Assembly: GCA_036172095.1 (NCBI GenBank)
Contig: JAVHSH010000007.1
Span: 1-61,511, forward strand
From: JAKBEU01 sp036172095
GTDB lineage: Bacteria; Patescibacteriota; Microgenomatia; UBA1406; GWC2-37-13
Direction: 5' to 3'
Length of the DNA stretch: 61,511 nucleotides
The position numbers and the translations under genes were made by a program. The notes beneath the pieces were generated by a model. It made no database searches. It worked only from the letters and a program-made list of their open reading frames with translations, and was not told where the DNA came from. Shown piece by piece: positions 34,673 through 42,700 of this stretch; position 1 is the stretch's first letter, and every line of letters begins with the position of its first letter.

Positions 34673-35201
34673 GAAGACCTTCATCTGTCGAAACAACCGT
34701 TCCATCTAATTCTTTTGCAAGGACAATGATGTCGAGGTCTGCAACGCTGTCTAGGAAGCCAACTCGTGTCGCCTGTCTATATCTATCACGGAACCCCTTT
34801 ATCTGCACCCCAACTTTTTTTTGAAACTCCATTTTTGAAAGGGTCGCTGCCCCCATGAAAGACTGTGCCGCTTGTTCAATCTCCTCTTCTCCCGTACGAA
34901 GACCGCGATAACTCCTGTTTCGGATATCGTCTACGAGTGTATAAAAAACAGCAGCGGGAAACTGGAATGCGTCTATGTTTGGTGATTTGACAATGATATG
35001 ACTCAATAGTTTTTTTACCGTTTCTTGTTCTTTGTTTTCAAAAAAACCAAAAAATTCCTCAACAATACGAGGTGGCATATATAGTTGCGCTTTTTCTCCG
35101 CACAATGTCATGTTTTGCATGACCTGTTCGGTCGTTTGACCGAATCCCAACCCAGCCTGCATATTGAAAAATAGATTTGTGTCGAGAATGTAGGTGTTCA
35201 T
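34572..35201 (-). CDS. PIN-domain protein, RNA-ligase-partner type
   Basis: 209 residues from the ATG at 35201. PIN acidic residues are seen in YILDTNLFF (D6), the conserved Glu of YMPPRIVEEFFGFFE, and VADLDIIVLAKELDGTVVSTD near 168-190. The overall pattern and length match the RNA ligase partner family (TIGR03875 type), which in other genomes sits beside an ATP-dependent RNA ligase. No ligase is found here. A PIN nuclease or an RNA-binding subunit are both possible. The 3' end overlaps the opposite gene by 101 bp. Confidence 0.75.
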   Translation of the reverse strand: MNTYILDTNLFFNMQAGLGFGQTTEQVMQNMTLCGEKAQLYMPPRIVEEFFGFFENKEQETVKKLLSHIIVKSPNIDAFQFPAAVFYTLVDDIRNRSYRGLRTGEEEIEQAAQSFMGAATLSKMEFQKKVGVQIKGFRDRYRQATRVGFLDSVADLDIIVLAKELDGTVVSTDEGLLKWSRFFGVKEMSPSVFGEKMRSVLPDILRHQA

Positions 35202-35338
35202 AGATAGATATATCATACCACCCAAATTGGACATTCTGTTCATAATTTATATAGCATCGCATACGTCCATTTGCTAATCATGCCTGACCAAAAAAACATG
35301 CACCAGTTTGTATTACTTTGACCGCTTGCAATTCCACC

Positions 35339-35378
35339 TCTAGTGTTCTAGATTTTTCATTGACACTATAAATATGAA
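35339..35378 (+). promoter_or_regulatory. Possible NrdR-like inverted repeat before nrdR
   Basis: TAGTGT (35341-35346) and ACACTA (35363-35368) are exact inverted halves 16 nt apart, next to the nrdR start. The second half extends to ACACTATA-A-AT, partly matching the NrdR box (ACACWATATATWGTGT). TCTAG-TGTT-CTAGA (35339-35352) is a second small inverted repeat. NrdR autoregulation is known in other bacteria; the match here is incomplete. Confidence 0.35.
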
Positions 35379-35820
35379 TTGCTTATTTTGTAAAAACGAG
35401 GACACCGATGTTATCGAAACACGATTGGTTGACGAAGGGATAGCGATTCGAAGGAGAAGAATGTGCCCAAAATGTCAGAAACGATTCACGACATACGAAC
35501 GTTCAGAGGAATTTCCTATTCTTGTCATAAAAAAGGATGGAAAACGAGAACGATTCAATAGGGATAAGGTGCGTCTGGGATTGCAAAAAGCATGCGAAAA
35601 AACAGTCGTAACCGCAGATCAAATTGAGGGGATGATTTCAAATATCGAGCTTGAAGTTAAGCAAAAAGATTCGGCGGAGGTGGAAAGCTCAGTCATCGGC
35701 GCACTTATCGCAAAACAATTGAAGCGGGTAGATAAGATTGCCTACATTCGGTTTGCGTCAGTTTTTAAACGGTTTGTTGAGTTGGACGATTTCCAAAAAG
35801 AAATCAGGAAACTCAGTTAA
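35374..35820 (+). CDS. nrdR: Transcriptional regulator NrdR
   Basis: Represses ribonucleotide-reductase genes when dATP is abundant. 148 residues: zinc ribbon CLFC (3-6) ... MCPKCQKRFTTYE (about 30-42) with intervening basic IRRRR, then the ATP-cone (LVIKKDGKRERFNRDKVRLG, about 49-136). All four Cys are present. It is 39 bp upstream of the reductase gene it should control, a conserved genomic pairing. Confidence 0.96.
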   Translation: MNCLFCKNEDTDVIETRLVDEGIAIRRRRMCPKCQKRFTTYERSEEFPILVIKKDGKRERFNRDKVRLGLQKACEKTVVTADQIEGMISNIELEVKQKDSAEVESSVIGALIAKQLKRVDKIAYIRFASVFKRFVELDDFQKEIRKLS

Positions 35821-35859
35821 TAATTTTTTAAAGTGTATTAATACATTTTTATCATTTAT

Positions 35860-38217
35860 ATGAAACTCTCTGGCATCTCGGAAAAAGTCTTTCTCGATCG
35901 TTATTCTTTAAAAGATAAGGCGGGCAAGCCTTTAGAAAAAAAGCCAGATGAGATGTGGAAACGCATCGCGAAAGCAGTCGCTGCTCAAGAAAAGACATCC
36001 GAAGGGAAAAAGAAGTGGGAAAAGGAATTCAATGATGCAATGAAAGACTTCAAGTATGTCCCAGGGGGACGTATTTTGGCGGGCGCTGGTAGTGGATATG
36101 ACGTCACTTATTACAACTGTTTTGTCATCCCTAGTCCCAAAGATGCCCGTGGTGGGATATTGGAGACATTGAAACAGATGGTTGAAATCATGGCACGAGG
36201 CGGCGGTGTAGGAATCAATCTCTCTTCCCTCCGTCCCCGTGGATCACGCGTAAAGAAGGTAAATGGCTTTTCCTCCGGTCCAATAAATTGGGCAGAACTA
36301 TTTTCAGTCGCAACTAAAGATATTATCCAACAAGGGGGAACCCGTCGTGGAGCTTTGATGTTGATGTTGTGGGACTGGCATCCAGATATCGAGGAGTTTA
36401 TAACGGTAAAACAAGACTTAAAACGTATCAATGGCGCAAATCTTTCCGTCTGTGTTTCAGATTCGTTCATGGAAGCGGTTGAAAATGATGCAGATTGGGA
36501 CCTCGTTTTCCCAGATACTACAGATCCTGAATATGACGAAAAATGGGATGGGGATATTTTTGCATGGAAAGCGTTGGGCAAAAAAGTCGTTGTACGAAAA
36601 ACAGTCAAGGCTCGTTCTATTTGGGATCTCATTGCCCAAGCCGCATGGAAGTCAGCAGAACCTGGCCTTGTTTTCATGGAACGATACAACAAATGGCATA
36701 ATAATTGGTACTGGAACAGAATCAACTGTGTTAATCCATGTGGAGAAGAAGGACTTCCACCATGGGGTGTTTGTAATTTAGGTTCCGTTAATTTATCTGC
36801 ATTAGTAAAAGGAACAGATGTCGACAAAAAAGGAACTTTCGATTTTGGAGAATTGAAAAAAGTAGTTCGAGCGGGAGTTAGATTCCAAGATAATATCATT
36901 GATATGGATCAATACTTCTTCGAGGGAATCCGCAAAACACAGCTTGAGGGAGAGCGTCGTATCGGTCTTGGGACTATGGGTTTGGGAGACACGCTCATCA
37001 AACTGCATATGAGATATGGGTCAAAGGAGTCTCTCCAATTCATCGACAAGGTATATAAGATCATTCGGGACGAAGCATATCGCGCTTCGACAGAGAACGC
37101 AAAGGAAAAAGGCGCATTCGCAAAGTATGATAAACAACAATACTTGAAGGGAAAGTTTATCCAAGCATTGCCAAATGATATCCAAAAAAATATAGGTGAT
37201 AAAGGAATACGCAACTCCCTTTTGCTCATGCAGGCTCCAACAGGATCTACTTCACTTATGGTGAATACCACATCAGGTATCGAACCTGTTTTTGAGTTTG
37301 AATTTATCCGAAGAGATAGAATTGGAGAAAATATTATCCGTCATCATATCTATGAAAAATGGATAAAGAAACATGAAAAAGAATTAAAAGAAGGAAAAAT
37401 AAAACGTCCACAATGGTTTGTTTCTGCACAAGAGCTTACTCCAGAAGAACATGTTAGCGTACAAGCTGTCATTCAAAAATATGTGGATGCATCTATTTCG
37501 AAAACCGTCAATGCTCCAAACAGTCATACGGTTGATGATGTAAAACGATTGTATATGCTTGCGTATAAACAAGGACTTAAGGGAATTGCATATATGAGAG
37601 AAGGATCTAGAGACGGTGTGCTTGAGAGAATGGATAAAAAAGAAGATAAAAAGGCTGAAATTGTCCCACAGTATCAGGTAAAACCTCGTCCTATGGTTGT
37701 TCATGGATCAACATACCGAATGGATACTCCGGTTGGGACAGCCTTCATTACTATTAATACTAACGGAGGTGTTGTTCCAGAGCCTTTAGAAGTATTTATT
37801 AGTATTAGTAAGCCAGGAAGTGATATTTCAGCAATGGCTGAGGGATTGGCCCGCGTCATTTCTCTTGCACTTCGATTTGCTTCAGGTATATCCGCAATGG
37901 ATAGAGTGAAGGAAATTGTCAATCAGCTTGAAGGAATTGGTGGAGCTCGTGTCAGTGGATTTGGGAAGAATAGGATAAAAAGCCTCCCAGATGCAGTCGC
38001 TAAAGTGCTTAAAATGCATTATAGCATTGGGATAAAAGAAGAGGTTGTTGTGGCGGAAAATCCAAAACTCGTAACAGAGACCACACAGGCATCACTAATT
38101 CCATCCCCACAGCCAAAGGGCTTATTTGATCTGTGTCCAGATTGTGGAGAGGCATCATTTGCCCATGAAGAAGGATGTAAAAAATGCTATAGCTGTGGAT
38201 ATTCTGAATGTTCATGA
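35860..38217 (+). CDS. nrdJ: Adenosylcobalamin-dependent ribonucleotide reductase (class II)
   Basis: Makes deoxynucleotides using adenosylcobalamin as radical source, with no need for oxygen. 785 residues. YYNCFVI (C87) is the first redox Cys, GGGVGINLSSLRPRGS (114-129), NPCGEE (292-297) holds the catalytic Asn/Cys/Glu set and CNLGSVNLSAL (305-315) the second redox Cys; PTGSTSL and SGIEPVFEF follow in the barrel. The C-terminal zinc-ribbon-like end CPDCGEASFAHEEGCKKCYS carries the reducing Cys. Downstream is the cobalamin adenosyltransferase with an ATGA overlap. Thioredoxin, its usual reductant, is at 41561. Confidence 0.95.
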   Translation: MKLSGISEKVFLDRYSLKDKAGKPLEKKPDEMWKRIAKAVAAQEKTSEGKKKWEKEFNDAMKDFKYVPGGRILAGAGSGYDVTYYNCFVIPSPKDARGGILETLKQMVEIMARGGGVGINLSSLRPRGSRVKKVNGFSSGPINWAELFSVATKDIIQQGGTRRGALMLMLWDWHPDIEEFITVKQDLKRINGANLSVCVSDSFMEAVENDADWDLVFPDTTDPEYDEKWDGDIFAWKALGKKVVVRKTVKARSIWDLIAQAAWKSAEPGLVFMERYNKWHNNWYWNRINCVNPCGEEGLPPWGVCNLGSVNLSALVKGTDVDKKGTFDFGELKKVVRAGVRFQDNIIDMDQYFFEGIRKTQLEGERRIGLGTMGLGDTLIKLHMRYGSKESLQFIDKVYKIIRDEAYRASTENAKEKGAFAKYDKQQYLKGKFIQALPNDIQKNIGDKGIRNSLLLMQAPTGSTSLMVNTTSGIEPVFEFEFIRRDRIGENIIRHHIYEKWIKKHEKELKEGKIKRPQWFVSAQELTPEEHVSVQAVIQKYVDASISKTVNAPNSHTVDDVKRLYMLAYKQGLKGIAYMREGSRDGVLERMDKKEDKKAEIVPQYQVKPRPMVVHGSTYRMDTPVGTAFITINTNGGVVPEPLEVFISISKPGSDISAMAEGLARVISLALRFASGISAMDRVKEIVNQLEGIGGARVSGFGKNRIKSLPDAVAKVLKMHYSIGIKEEVVVAENPKLVTETTQASLIPSPQPKGLFDLCPDCGEASFAHEEGCKKCYSCGYSECS

Positions 38218-38744
38218 AAATATATACACGAACTGGGGACGGCGGCACAACGGGAATGTTTGGGGGCGAGCGAGTCTTAAAGGATTCACTCGCCGTTGAG
38301 TCGTATGGTTCAATAGATGAGTTGACATGTGTCCTTGGCGTTCTCCTCACTTTGATGTCTGATAAAAAGGAGGTTCTCTTTATCACAAATATCCAAAAAG
38401 ACTTATATATCTTGATGGGTTTTCTTGCACATTCTCCTGTAAGTCTCACTTCATGCAAAAAAAATGTTCTTGAGATGGAAAAGAAGATAGACATATTATC
38501 GGAAAAATTGCCCGCCCTTCACTCTTTCATCATACCCGGCGGTTCTCCTGCATCAGCATGGGCGCACCTAGCAAGAACGGTCTGTAGAAGAGCGGAACGA
38601 ATGGTTGTACACCTACATCATCAAGGTGATAAAAAAAATAGCGATTTACTTATTGTTATCCAATATCTTAATAGGCTTTCTGATCTTTTATTTACCTATG
38701 CTCGTTTTTTCAATACTCAAAATGAGTCTCCACTAAAAATATGA
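38214..38744 (+). CDS. Cob(I)alamin adenosyltransferase, PduO/MMAB type
   Basis: Makes adenosylcobalamin, the cofactor of the reductase next door. 176 residues. ATP-binding front TRTGDGGTTGMFGGERV (5-21), SYGSIDELTCVLGVL, ARTVCRRAERMV with the conserved Arg/Glu pair, and LNRLSDLLFTYARF near the end. All match PduO-type enzymes. The ATG at 38214 shares an ATGA with the reductase stop; the next gene starts with another ATGA overlap at 38741. Confidence 0.93.
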   Translation: MKIYTRTGDGGTTGMFGGERVLKDSLAVESYGSIDELTCVLGVLLTLMSDKKEVLFITNIQKDLYILMGFLAHSPVSLTSCKKNVLEMEKKIDILSEKLPALHSFIIPGGSPASAWAHLARTVCRRAERMVVHLHHQGDKKNSDLLIVIQYLNRLSDLLFTYARFFNTQNESPLKI

Positions 38745-39139
38745 GCAAAAAAATATTTGCATCTATACTATTTATTCTTCTTGTTGGAATTACCGGATAT
38801 TTCCAACTCTTCCCAAAAAAAGAGGTGAGAAAAAAATATACTTCGCAGCCAACTATCTTGATAAAGCAGATTATCCGAGTGGATTCAAAAGCGTCTGAAA
38901 AGAATGAGCGTGTAGCTGTAGGATCTACGGCTTTACAAGCCCTCTATAAAACACATAAGATCCAAACCAAGGGTCTGGGGATAAATGCATTCATTACTGC
39001 CATCGATGGAAGAGTGGCATCGGGCGAAAAACGGGAATTCTGGGCATTCTATGTCAACGGGAAACAGGCGGAGGTCGGCGCCGGAACTTATATCGTAAAA
39101 AATAATGATACAATTGAGTGGAAAATTGAAACGTATTAA
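38741..39139 (+). CDS. Membrane-anchored DUF4430 (transcobalamin-like) protein
   Basis: 132 residues. An N-terminal membrane helix (about 5-22) and a beta-rich domain (about 38-132) with VGSTALQALYKTH, FITAIDGR, FWAFYVNGKQAEVGAGTYIV and NDTIEWK. This is the DUF4430 pattern, related to the C-terminal cobalamin-binding domain of animal transcobalamin and intrinsic factor. Between a cobalamin adenosyltransferase (ATGA overlap) and a putative ECF-S-type transporter (1 bp gap), a role in binding corrinoid outside the cell is likely, but it is an inference. Confidence 0.75.
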   Translation: MSKKIFASILFILLVGITGYFQLFPKKEVRKKYTSQPTILIKQIIRVDSKASEKNERVAVGSTALQALYKTHKIQTKGLGINAFITAIDGRVASGEKREFWAFYVNGKQAEVGAGTYIVKNNDTIEWKIETY

Positions 39140-39140
39140 A

Positions 39141-39704
39141 ATGAAAAAGAATAACGGAGAATCAGTTGAATCAGTACTTGCGATTTGTGCAGTGATGTTC
39201 GGCGCAGTTATTGCGCGCCTTATCCCTCACATTCCCAACGTTGCCCCAGTTGCTGCCCTCGCCCTTTTTTCAGGAATGAAAATCCCCAATTGGAAAGGTT
39301 TTCTTATTCCATTCATCGCGATGCTTATCTCTGATTATTTTCTCGGTTTCCATGCGACAATGCCTTTTGTGTATATGAGTTTTTTCCTTATTGGGGGGAT
39401 CGGCTATCTCTTCCGGAAAAATGCGACCATATTGAATATCGGGTTGGGGAGTTTAATGGGGTCAGCTCTGTTTTTTCTTATAACTAACTTTGGTGTTTGG
39501 CTTTCTTCATCAATGTATGAAAAAAATATGGAGGGGCTTCTCAAAAGTTATATTATGGGTTTGCCGTTTTTCAGAAACACCGTCCTTGGGGATATCTTTT
39601 ATACAACGGTGTTCTTCTTGGGATATAGTAGTATCACTTTATTATTTGTCTTGATGTTGCCATCTCGTCGTAAGACGGAAAGGCATTTTGGGAACACTGT
39701 GTAA
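39141..39704 (+). CDS. ECF-S-like membrane protein (DUF6580 type), putative corrinoid importer
   Basis: 187 residues from the ATG at 39141. Five to six membrane helices; near the start ARLIPHIPNVAPVAALALFS is the DUF6580/ECF-substrate-component-like motif (R.IPH.PN..P..ALALF.G). It closes the nrdJ-adenosyltransferase-DUF4430 operon. Together with the neighbouring DUF4430 protein it may bring cobalamin into the cell; no ECF ATPase or T component is in the window, so it might use shared ones encoded elsewhere. The last codons overlap the 5' half of the riboswitch. Confidence 0.65.
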   Translation: MKKNNGESVESVLAICAVMFGAVIARLIPHIPNVAPVAALALFSGMKIPNWKGFLIPFIAMLISDYFLGFHATMPFVYMSFFLIGGIGYLFRKNATILNIGLGSLMGSALFFLITNFGVWLSSSMYEKNMEGLLKSYIMGLPFFRNTVLGDIFYTTVFFLGYSSITLLFVLMLPSRRKTERHFGNTV

Positions 39705-39794
39705 TTCAGTGACTGTGCCGCAGCGGTAACCCTTTTTGGGGAGTCCGAAGACCGATCAAGACGTGGGAAACACGAGCCATGTCCTATGTCCGTC
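39674..39794 (+). promoter_or_regulatory. Cobalamin riboswitch
   Basis: Conserved core elements appear in order: GGGAA (39690-39694), a hairpin CACTG-N7-CAGTG (39695-39711), CTGTGCCGCAGCGGTAA (39713-39729; B12-box type), a CCC-loop-GGGG hairpin, AGTCCGAAGACC (39742-39753), and a further hairpin CGTG-GGAAA-CACG (39762-39774) fit for the L13 arm. GACGGA (39674-39679) can pair with TCCGTC (39789-39794), closing a P1-like stem over the ATG of the next gene at 39786, which would block its translation when ligand is bound. It begins within the last codons of the preceding gene. Confidence 0.75.
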
Positions 39795-41108
39795 GTCCTT
39801 GAAAGAACTCAATCCGCACCGGCTTTGTCATATTTTACCCCAGAACATCATCTGTCTGAGGGTGGCCTCCGGAGCCATGAAACCCAGACCGACTCACGTT
39901 GGTTAAGTGAATATAAAAAAAGTCCTGGGTCCATTTTCAAATATTATTCCGTAAAAAATGAGTTTGATTTCCTTACCTCCGCTGAGGAGCTCACTCCCGA
40001 AGGACAGATATTCTATGTGGAAGAAAATGTAAAGCGTTATTTAGGTGAATTCGTCGGAAAAATCCCTTATACGACCATTCGATATGAGATGGATGAAGCT
40101 GGGTTTACCTTTGCTGGTATGCATGTGATGGATTCATATAGGAAAGCAGCTGAAATGTCCCAACGCAGCAGAGAGAGGGCTGAGGTTACGGGATTCCAAA
40201 TCATTGAAGATGCCCTTCTTGGTAGAGGAAAAGAACAAAACCCACCAAACACAGCATATTGGATATCCCCTCCCAAAGATTGGAGTTATGGTTTCATTTT
40301 CGTTTTAAAAAAAGACAGGGATGGTAAAATCGCTGAGAGTATCCTCCGATATCCCGAAAACCAAGGAGAGTTTGTTCAAAGTAACGCACTCATGCGTGTT
40401 CTGCAGCCAAATTCCCCAGAAATGCAGAACTCCGATAATTTCCTTCTTGCCCCCCAATTTGGAATTGAACACCAAAATGGACATGGTGATTTGGATAGAA
40501 TAATGCGGAGTATTGGTATCGATGAGGAAAAAATTGGCCAATCCCATTATTTTGAGGAGCAGGTTGAAAAAACGCTTGGCTCATGGATACGTGAATATGC
40601 CAAAAGAGTCATTGATTTGTCAAAAAAAGACCAGCGGGATATCGACTATGGTTGGCAGATTGAACAGGCTGAGATACTCCTTCTTTCCGTCTATCAACAA
40701 GCCCAGGATATTATGCGGCTCTTTCCTTATCATACACAGTCCTCTACACTTGCCCACACACTTACACAAGACGAAAATGTATTCTCTCAAGAACTGCTAG
40801 GAATCCATGCGGCTCAACTCAAAAAGCAAAAAAATCTCCCTCAGGCTGAAGGAGGAAGTTGCCCAGTTATCAATGATGCACAAAATATGACCGATCCTGT
40901 TTCTCAATTCGTATCAAACCATGATGTCGTTAACGCCTTGAAAGCCGGGAAAAAACTTGAGGATATCCTCAACGGCGAATCGAGTGAAAAAAAACTGTTG
41001 GAATGTAAGTGTCCAAAATGCGAACATAAAGTTGTGGCGGTAATAGAAAATGGGAAAATAACATGCCCGAGAAAGGAATGTGGTAACACCGCTCCATACA
41101 AATGTTAG
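39786..41108 (+). CDS. Unknown protein with C-terminal zinc ribbon, under the cobalamin riboswitch
   Basis: 440 residues, soluble, no signal peptide. No recognised catalytic domain in 1-380; the region 60-300 looks like a folded alpha/beta body (FVLKKDRDGKIAESILRYP). The C-terminus is a two-CxxC zinc ribbon (CKCPKCEHKVVAV ... ITCPRKECG, about 405-435). The start codon lies inside the 3' arm of the riboswitch, so B12-dependent control is predicted. No corrinoid-related motif is visible. Start choice is uncertain because the ATG has no Shine-Dalgarno sequence. Confidence 0.6.
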   Translation: MSVVLERTQSAPALSYFTPEHHLSEGGLRSHETQTDSRWLSEYKKSPGSIFKYYSVKNEFDFLTSAEELTPEGQIFYVEENVKRYLGEFVGKIPYTTIRYEMDEAGFTFAGMHVMDSYRKAAEMSQRSRERAEVTGFQIIEDALLGRGKEQNPPNTAYWISPPKDWSYGFIFVLKKDRDGKIAESILRYPENQGEFVQSNALMRVLQPNSPEMQNSDNFLLAPQFGIEHQNGHGDLDRIMRSIGIDEEKIGQSHYFEEQVEKTLGSWIREYAKRVIDLSKKDQRDIDYGWQIEQAEILLLSVYQQAQDIMRLFPYHTQSSTLAHTLTQDENVFSQELLGIHAAQLKKQKNLPQAEGGSCPVINDAQNMTDPVSQFVSNHDVVNALKAGKKLEDILNGESSEKKLLECKCPKCEHKVVAVIENGKITCPRKECGNTAPYKC

Positions 41109-41114
41109 ACGTTG

Positions 41115-41120
41115 TATAAT
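41115..41120 (+). promoter_or_regulatory. -10 box before the 41130 gene
   Basis: TATAAT, 9 nt before the ATG at 41130. It lies 7 nt after the stop of the preceding gene, so this short gene can be transcribed on its own. Confidence 0.5.
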
Positions 41121-41129
41121 CAAAATTAC

Positions 41130-41564
41130 ATGCAAAATTTTACGCCTATTGATGATTTTGTTCAGGCATATAAAGCGATGAAGTATGGCGCAGGCGCCGC
41201 AACAAAGGAAACGCTCCCTATTTCATCTGCAGAATCATCACCAATTGATGAACAACAGGAAAGGGATGAGGAAAAAAAAGATGTGAGCGGATACATTACT
41301 GCAAAAAGGGACGAGTCTATATCCCTCCCCCCAGACTTAAAGAAACTTGGTGCACAGACACCACAAACCGATGATCAATTTGCTGCTGCTTTGTATAAAA
41401 TTAAGTTGCCGGTAAGCGATGAGAGAATTATGGAAGATCTAAAAGCTTCCCCTAGCGAGTCAAAGCGTTGGTTTGCCACATTGCTTGTCTACATTCTTGC
41501 ACAAGCACACCTGACATTGAAAAGAATAGGGACAAAGGTCGTGCGAGTATTCAAGACTGATTAA
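41130..41564 (+). CDS. Unknown acidic protein
   Basis: 144 residues from the ATG at 41130 (MQNFTPIDDFVQAYKAMKYG). Acidic, polar middle (about 30-65), then a helical C-terminal part (ERIMEDLKASPSESKRWFAT LLVYILAQAHL). No family recognised. Overlap of 4 bp with the convergent thioredoxin gene. Could be a small partner of the preceding 440-residue protein. Confidence 0.5.
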   Translation: MQNFTPIDDFVQAYKAMKYGAGAATKETLPISSAESSPIDEQQERDEEKKDVSGYITAKRDESISLPPDLKKLGAQTPQTDDQFAAALYKIKLPVSDERIMEDLKASPSESKRWFATLLVYILAQAHLTLKRIGTKVVRVFKTD

Positions 41565-41881
41565 ACCTGCGCCTTCTTAAGTTCTTCTTCGAATCCTTCT
41601 TTGCCCATTGCACCGGAGAATTGACCAACAATCTGTCCATCCTTGAAAATGACGAATGTTGGGATTGAAAAAACGGAATATTGGGATGCAAGATCTCCAT
41701 TTTCATCCACATTTACTTTGTAGAATGCAACATCCTTATGCTCATCACCCATCTGATCAATAATTGGCCCAGTCATCTTACATGGGCCACACCATTCTGC
41801 AAAAAAATCAACGAAAACAAGCCCTTTTTTATCAAGGACATCTTGTTTGAAGGTTGTTTGGTTTGTGTGTGGTGTTGTCAT
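41561..41881 (-). CDS. trxA: Thioredoxin
   Basis: 106 residues. Active site WCGPCK (30-35), FFAEWCGPCKMTGPII, the cis-Pro of FSIPTFVIFKDG, and the terminal helix are all present. A general protein disulfide reductant; likely electron donor for the class II reductase (35860-38217) and the BCP peroxiredoxin (9122-9574). TATAGT (41890-41895) lies 8 nt before the ATG. Confidence 0.96.
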   Translation of the reverse strand: MTTPHTNQTTFKQDVLDKKGLVFVDFFAEWCGPCKMTGPIIDQMGDEHKDVAFYKVNVDENGDLASQYSVFSIPTFVIFKDGQIVGQFSGAMGKEGFEEELKKAQV

Positions 41882-41914
41882 AGGATAAAACTATACAAAT
41901 CATTTCTCCACAAG

Positions 41915-42700
41915 TCAAGCAGCAGATGTTGCGTAATCAAGTATCTTTTTCTTTCTGTCTACAATCGAAAGAGTGCTTACGACTCCTGGGCCATTTATAC
42001 ATCCCCCTTCGCAAAATAGTATGTCGACAAAACGTATTGTTTTGTTTTCCGTAAATTCTTTGAGTGCCGCCTCACAATTCTTATAACTTGACACTATCCG
42101 TATTTCTTCATCTTTGAGGATATTCCGTATTCCTCCGCTCTCTGTAAGGCCTCCGTCATAGGGATATATTCGTGTCGGTTGCTCTTCAATATCGAATTGA
42201 GCATCATTTTTTGATGGTGTATCTTGAAGATTTTTTTCTTTAAGGAGCAGTTCTAATTCCTTATAGGTGATGACAATCATGTCTAATTCTGGGTAATCCT
42301 CACTCGCTTCCAATTTTTTTACTAAACAAGGTCCCACAAAAACTGGACGATAATTTGGAAATTTTTCATGGACAATTTTTGCGGTGGCCACCATCGGTGA
42401 ATCTGCCTGAAAGGCGAGATATTTAAGCATTTCAGGATGTTTTGTCCTCACATATCTGACGAAGCTTGCGCAGGGGCTTGTGATAAATCGAGATCCTGGA
42501 TTTTCTTTCAATAATTTTGCGACTGCTTCGTTTGTTTTCTTAGCACCTGCAGAGACTTCTACGACAAATTCGAATCCAAGCGCTTTTAATTTACTAATGA
42601 TTTCAGCCCGCCCATACATTATGGGGAAAGAAGGAGCGACCATTGCGACCAAATGTTCTTTTTTTTCAAGAAGAATCTTGAGTTGTTCAAGTTCTGTCAT
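41915..42700 (-). CDS. Minimal [FeFe]-hydrogenase-like H-cluster-domain protein
   Basis: 261 residues. VAMVAPSFP (18-26) resembles the start of the hydrogenase H domain. TSPCASF (C77), FVGPCLVKKLEA (C125) and FCEGGCINGPG (C230, C234) match motifs L1, L2 and L3; thus the four H-cluster cysteines are kept. In L1 the proton-transfer Cys of TSCCP is Pro (TSPC), and the ferredoxin-like domains and small-subunit part are missing. It may be a sensor, a cluster carrier or a minimal hydrogenase. No HydE, HydF or HydG is in the window. It overlaps the upstream membrane-protein gene by 14 bp. Confidence 0.7.
   Translation of the reverse strand: MTELEQLKILLEKKEHLVAMVAPSFPIMYGRAEIISKLKALGFEFVVEVSAGAKKTNEAVAKLLKENPGSRFITSPCASFVRYVRTKHPEMLKYLAFQADSPMVATAKIVHEKFPNYRPVFVGPCLVKKLEASEDYPELDMIVITYKELELLLKEKNLQDTPSKNDAQFDIEEQPTRIYPYDGGLTESGGIRNILKDEEIRIVSSYKNCEAALKEFTENKTIRFVDILFCEGGCINGPGVVSTLSIVDRKKKILDYATSAA

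Noticed and set aside
35834..35845. Palindrome TGTATTAATACA before nrdJ as a second NrdR box
   Set aside because: Its ends are TGT...ACA, the reverse of the ACA...TGT order of NrdR boxes, and AT-rich palindromes are expected by chance here.
36111..36899. A 262-residue open frame on the minus strand
   Set aside because: It lies wholly inside nrdJ and has the biased composition of an antisense shadow.
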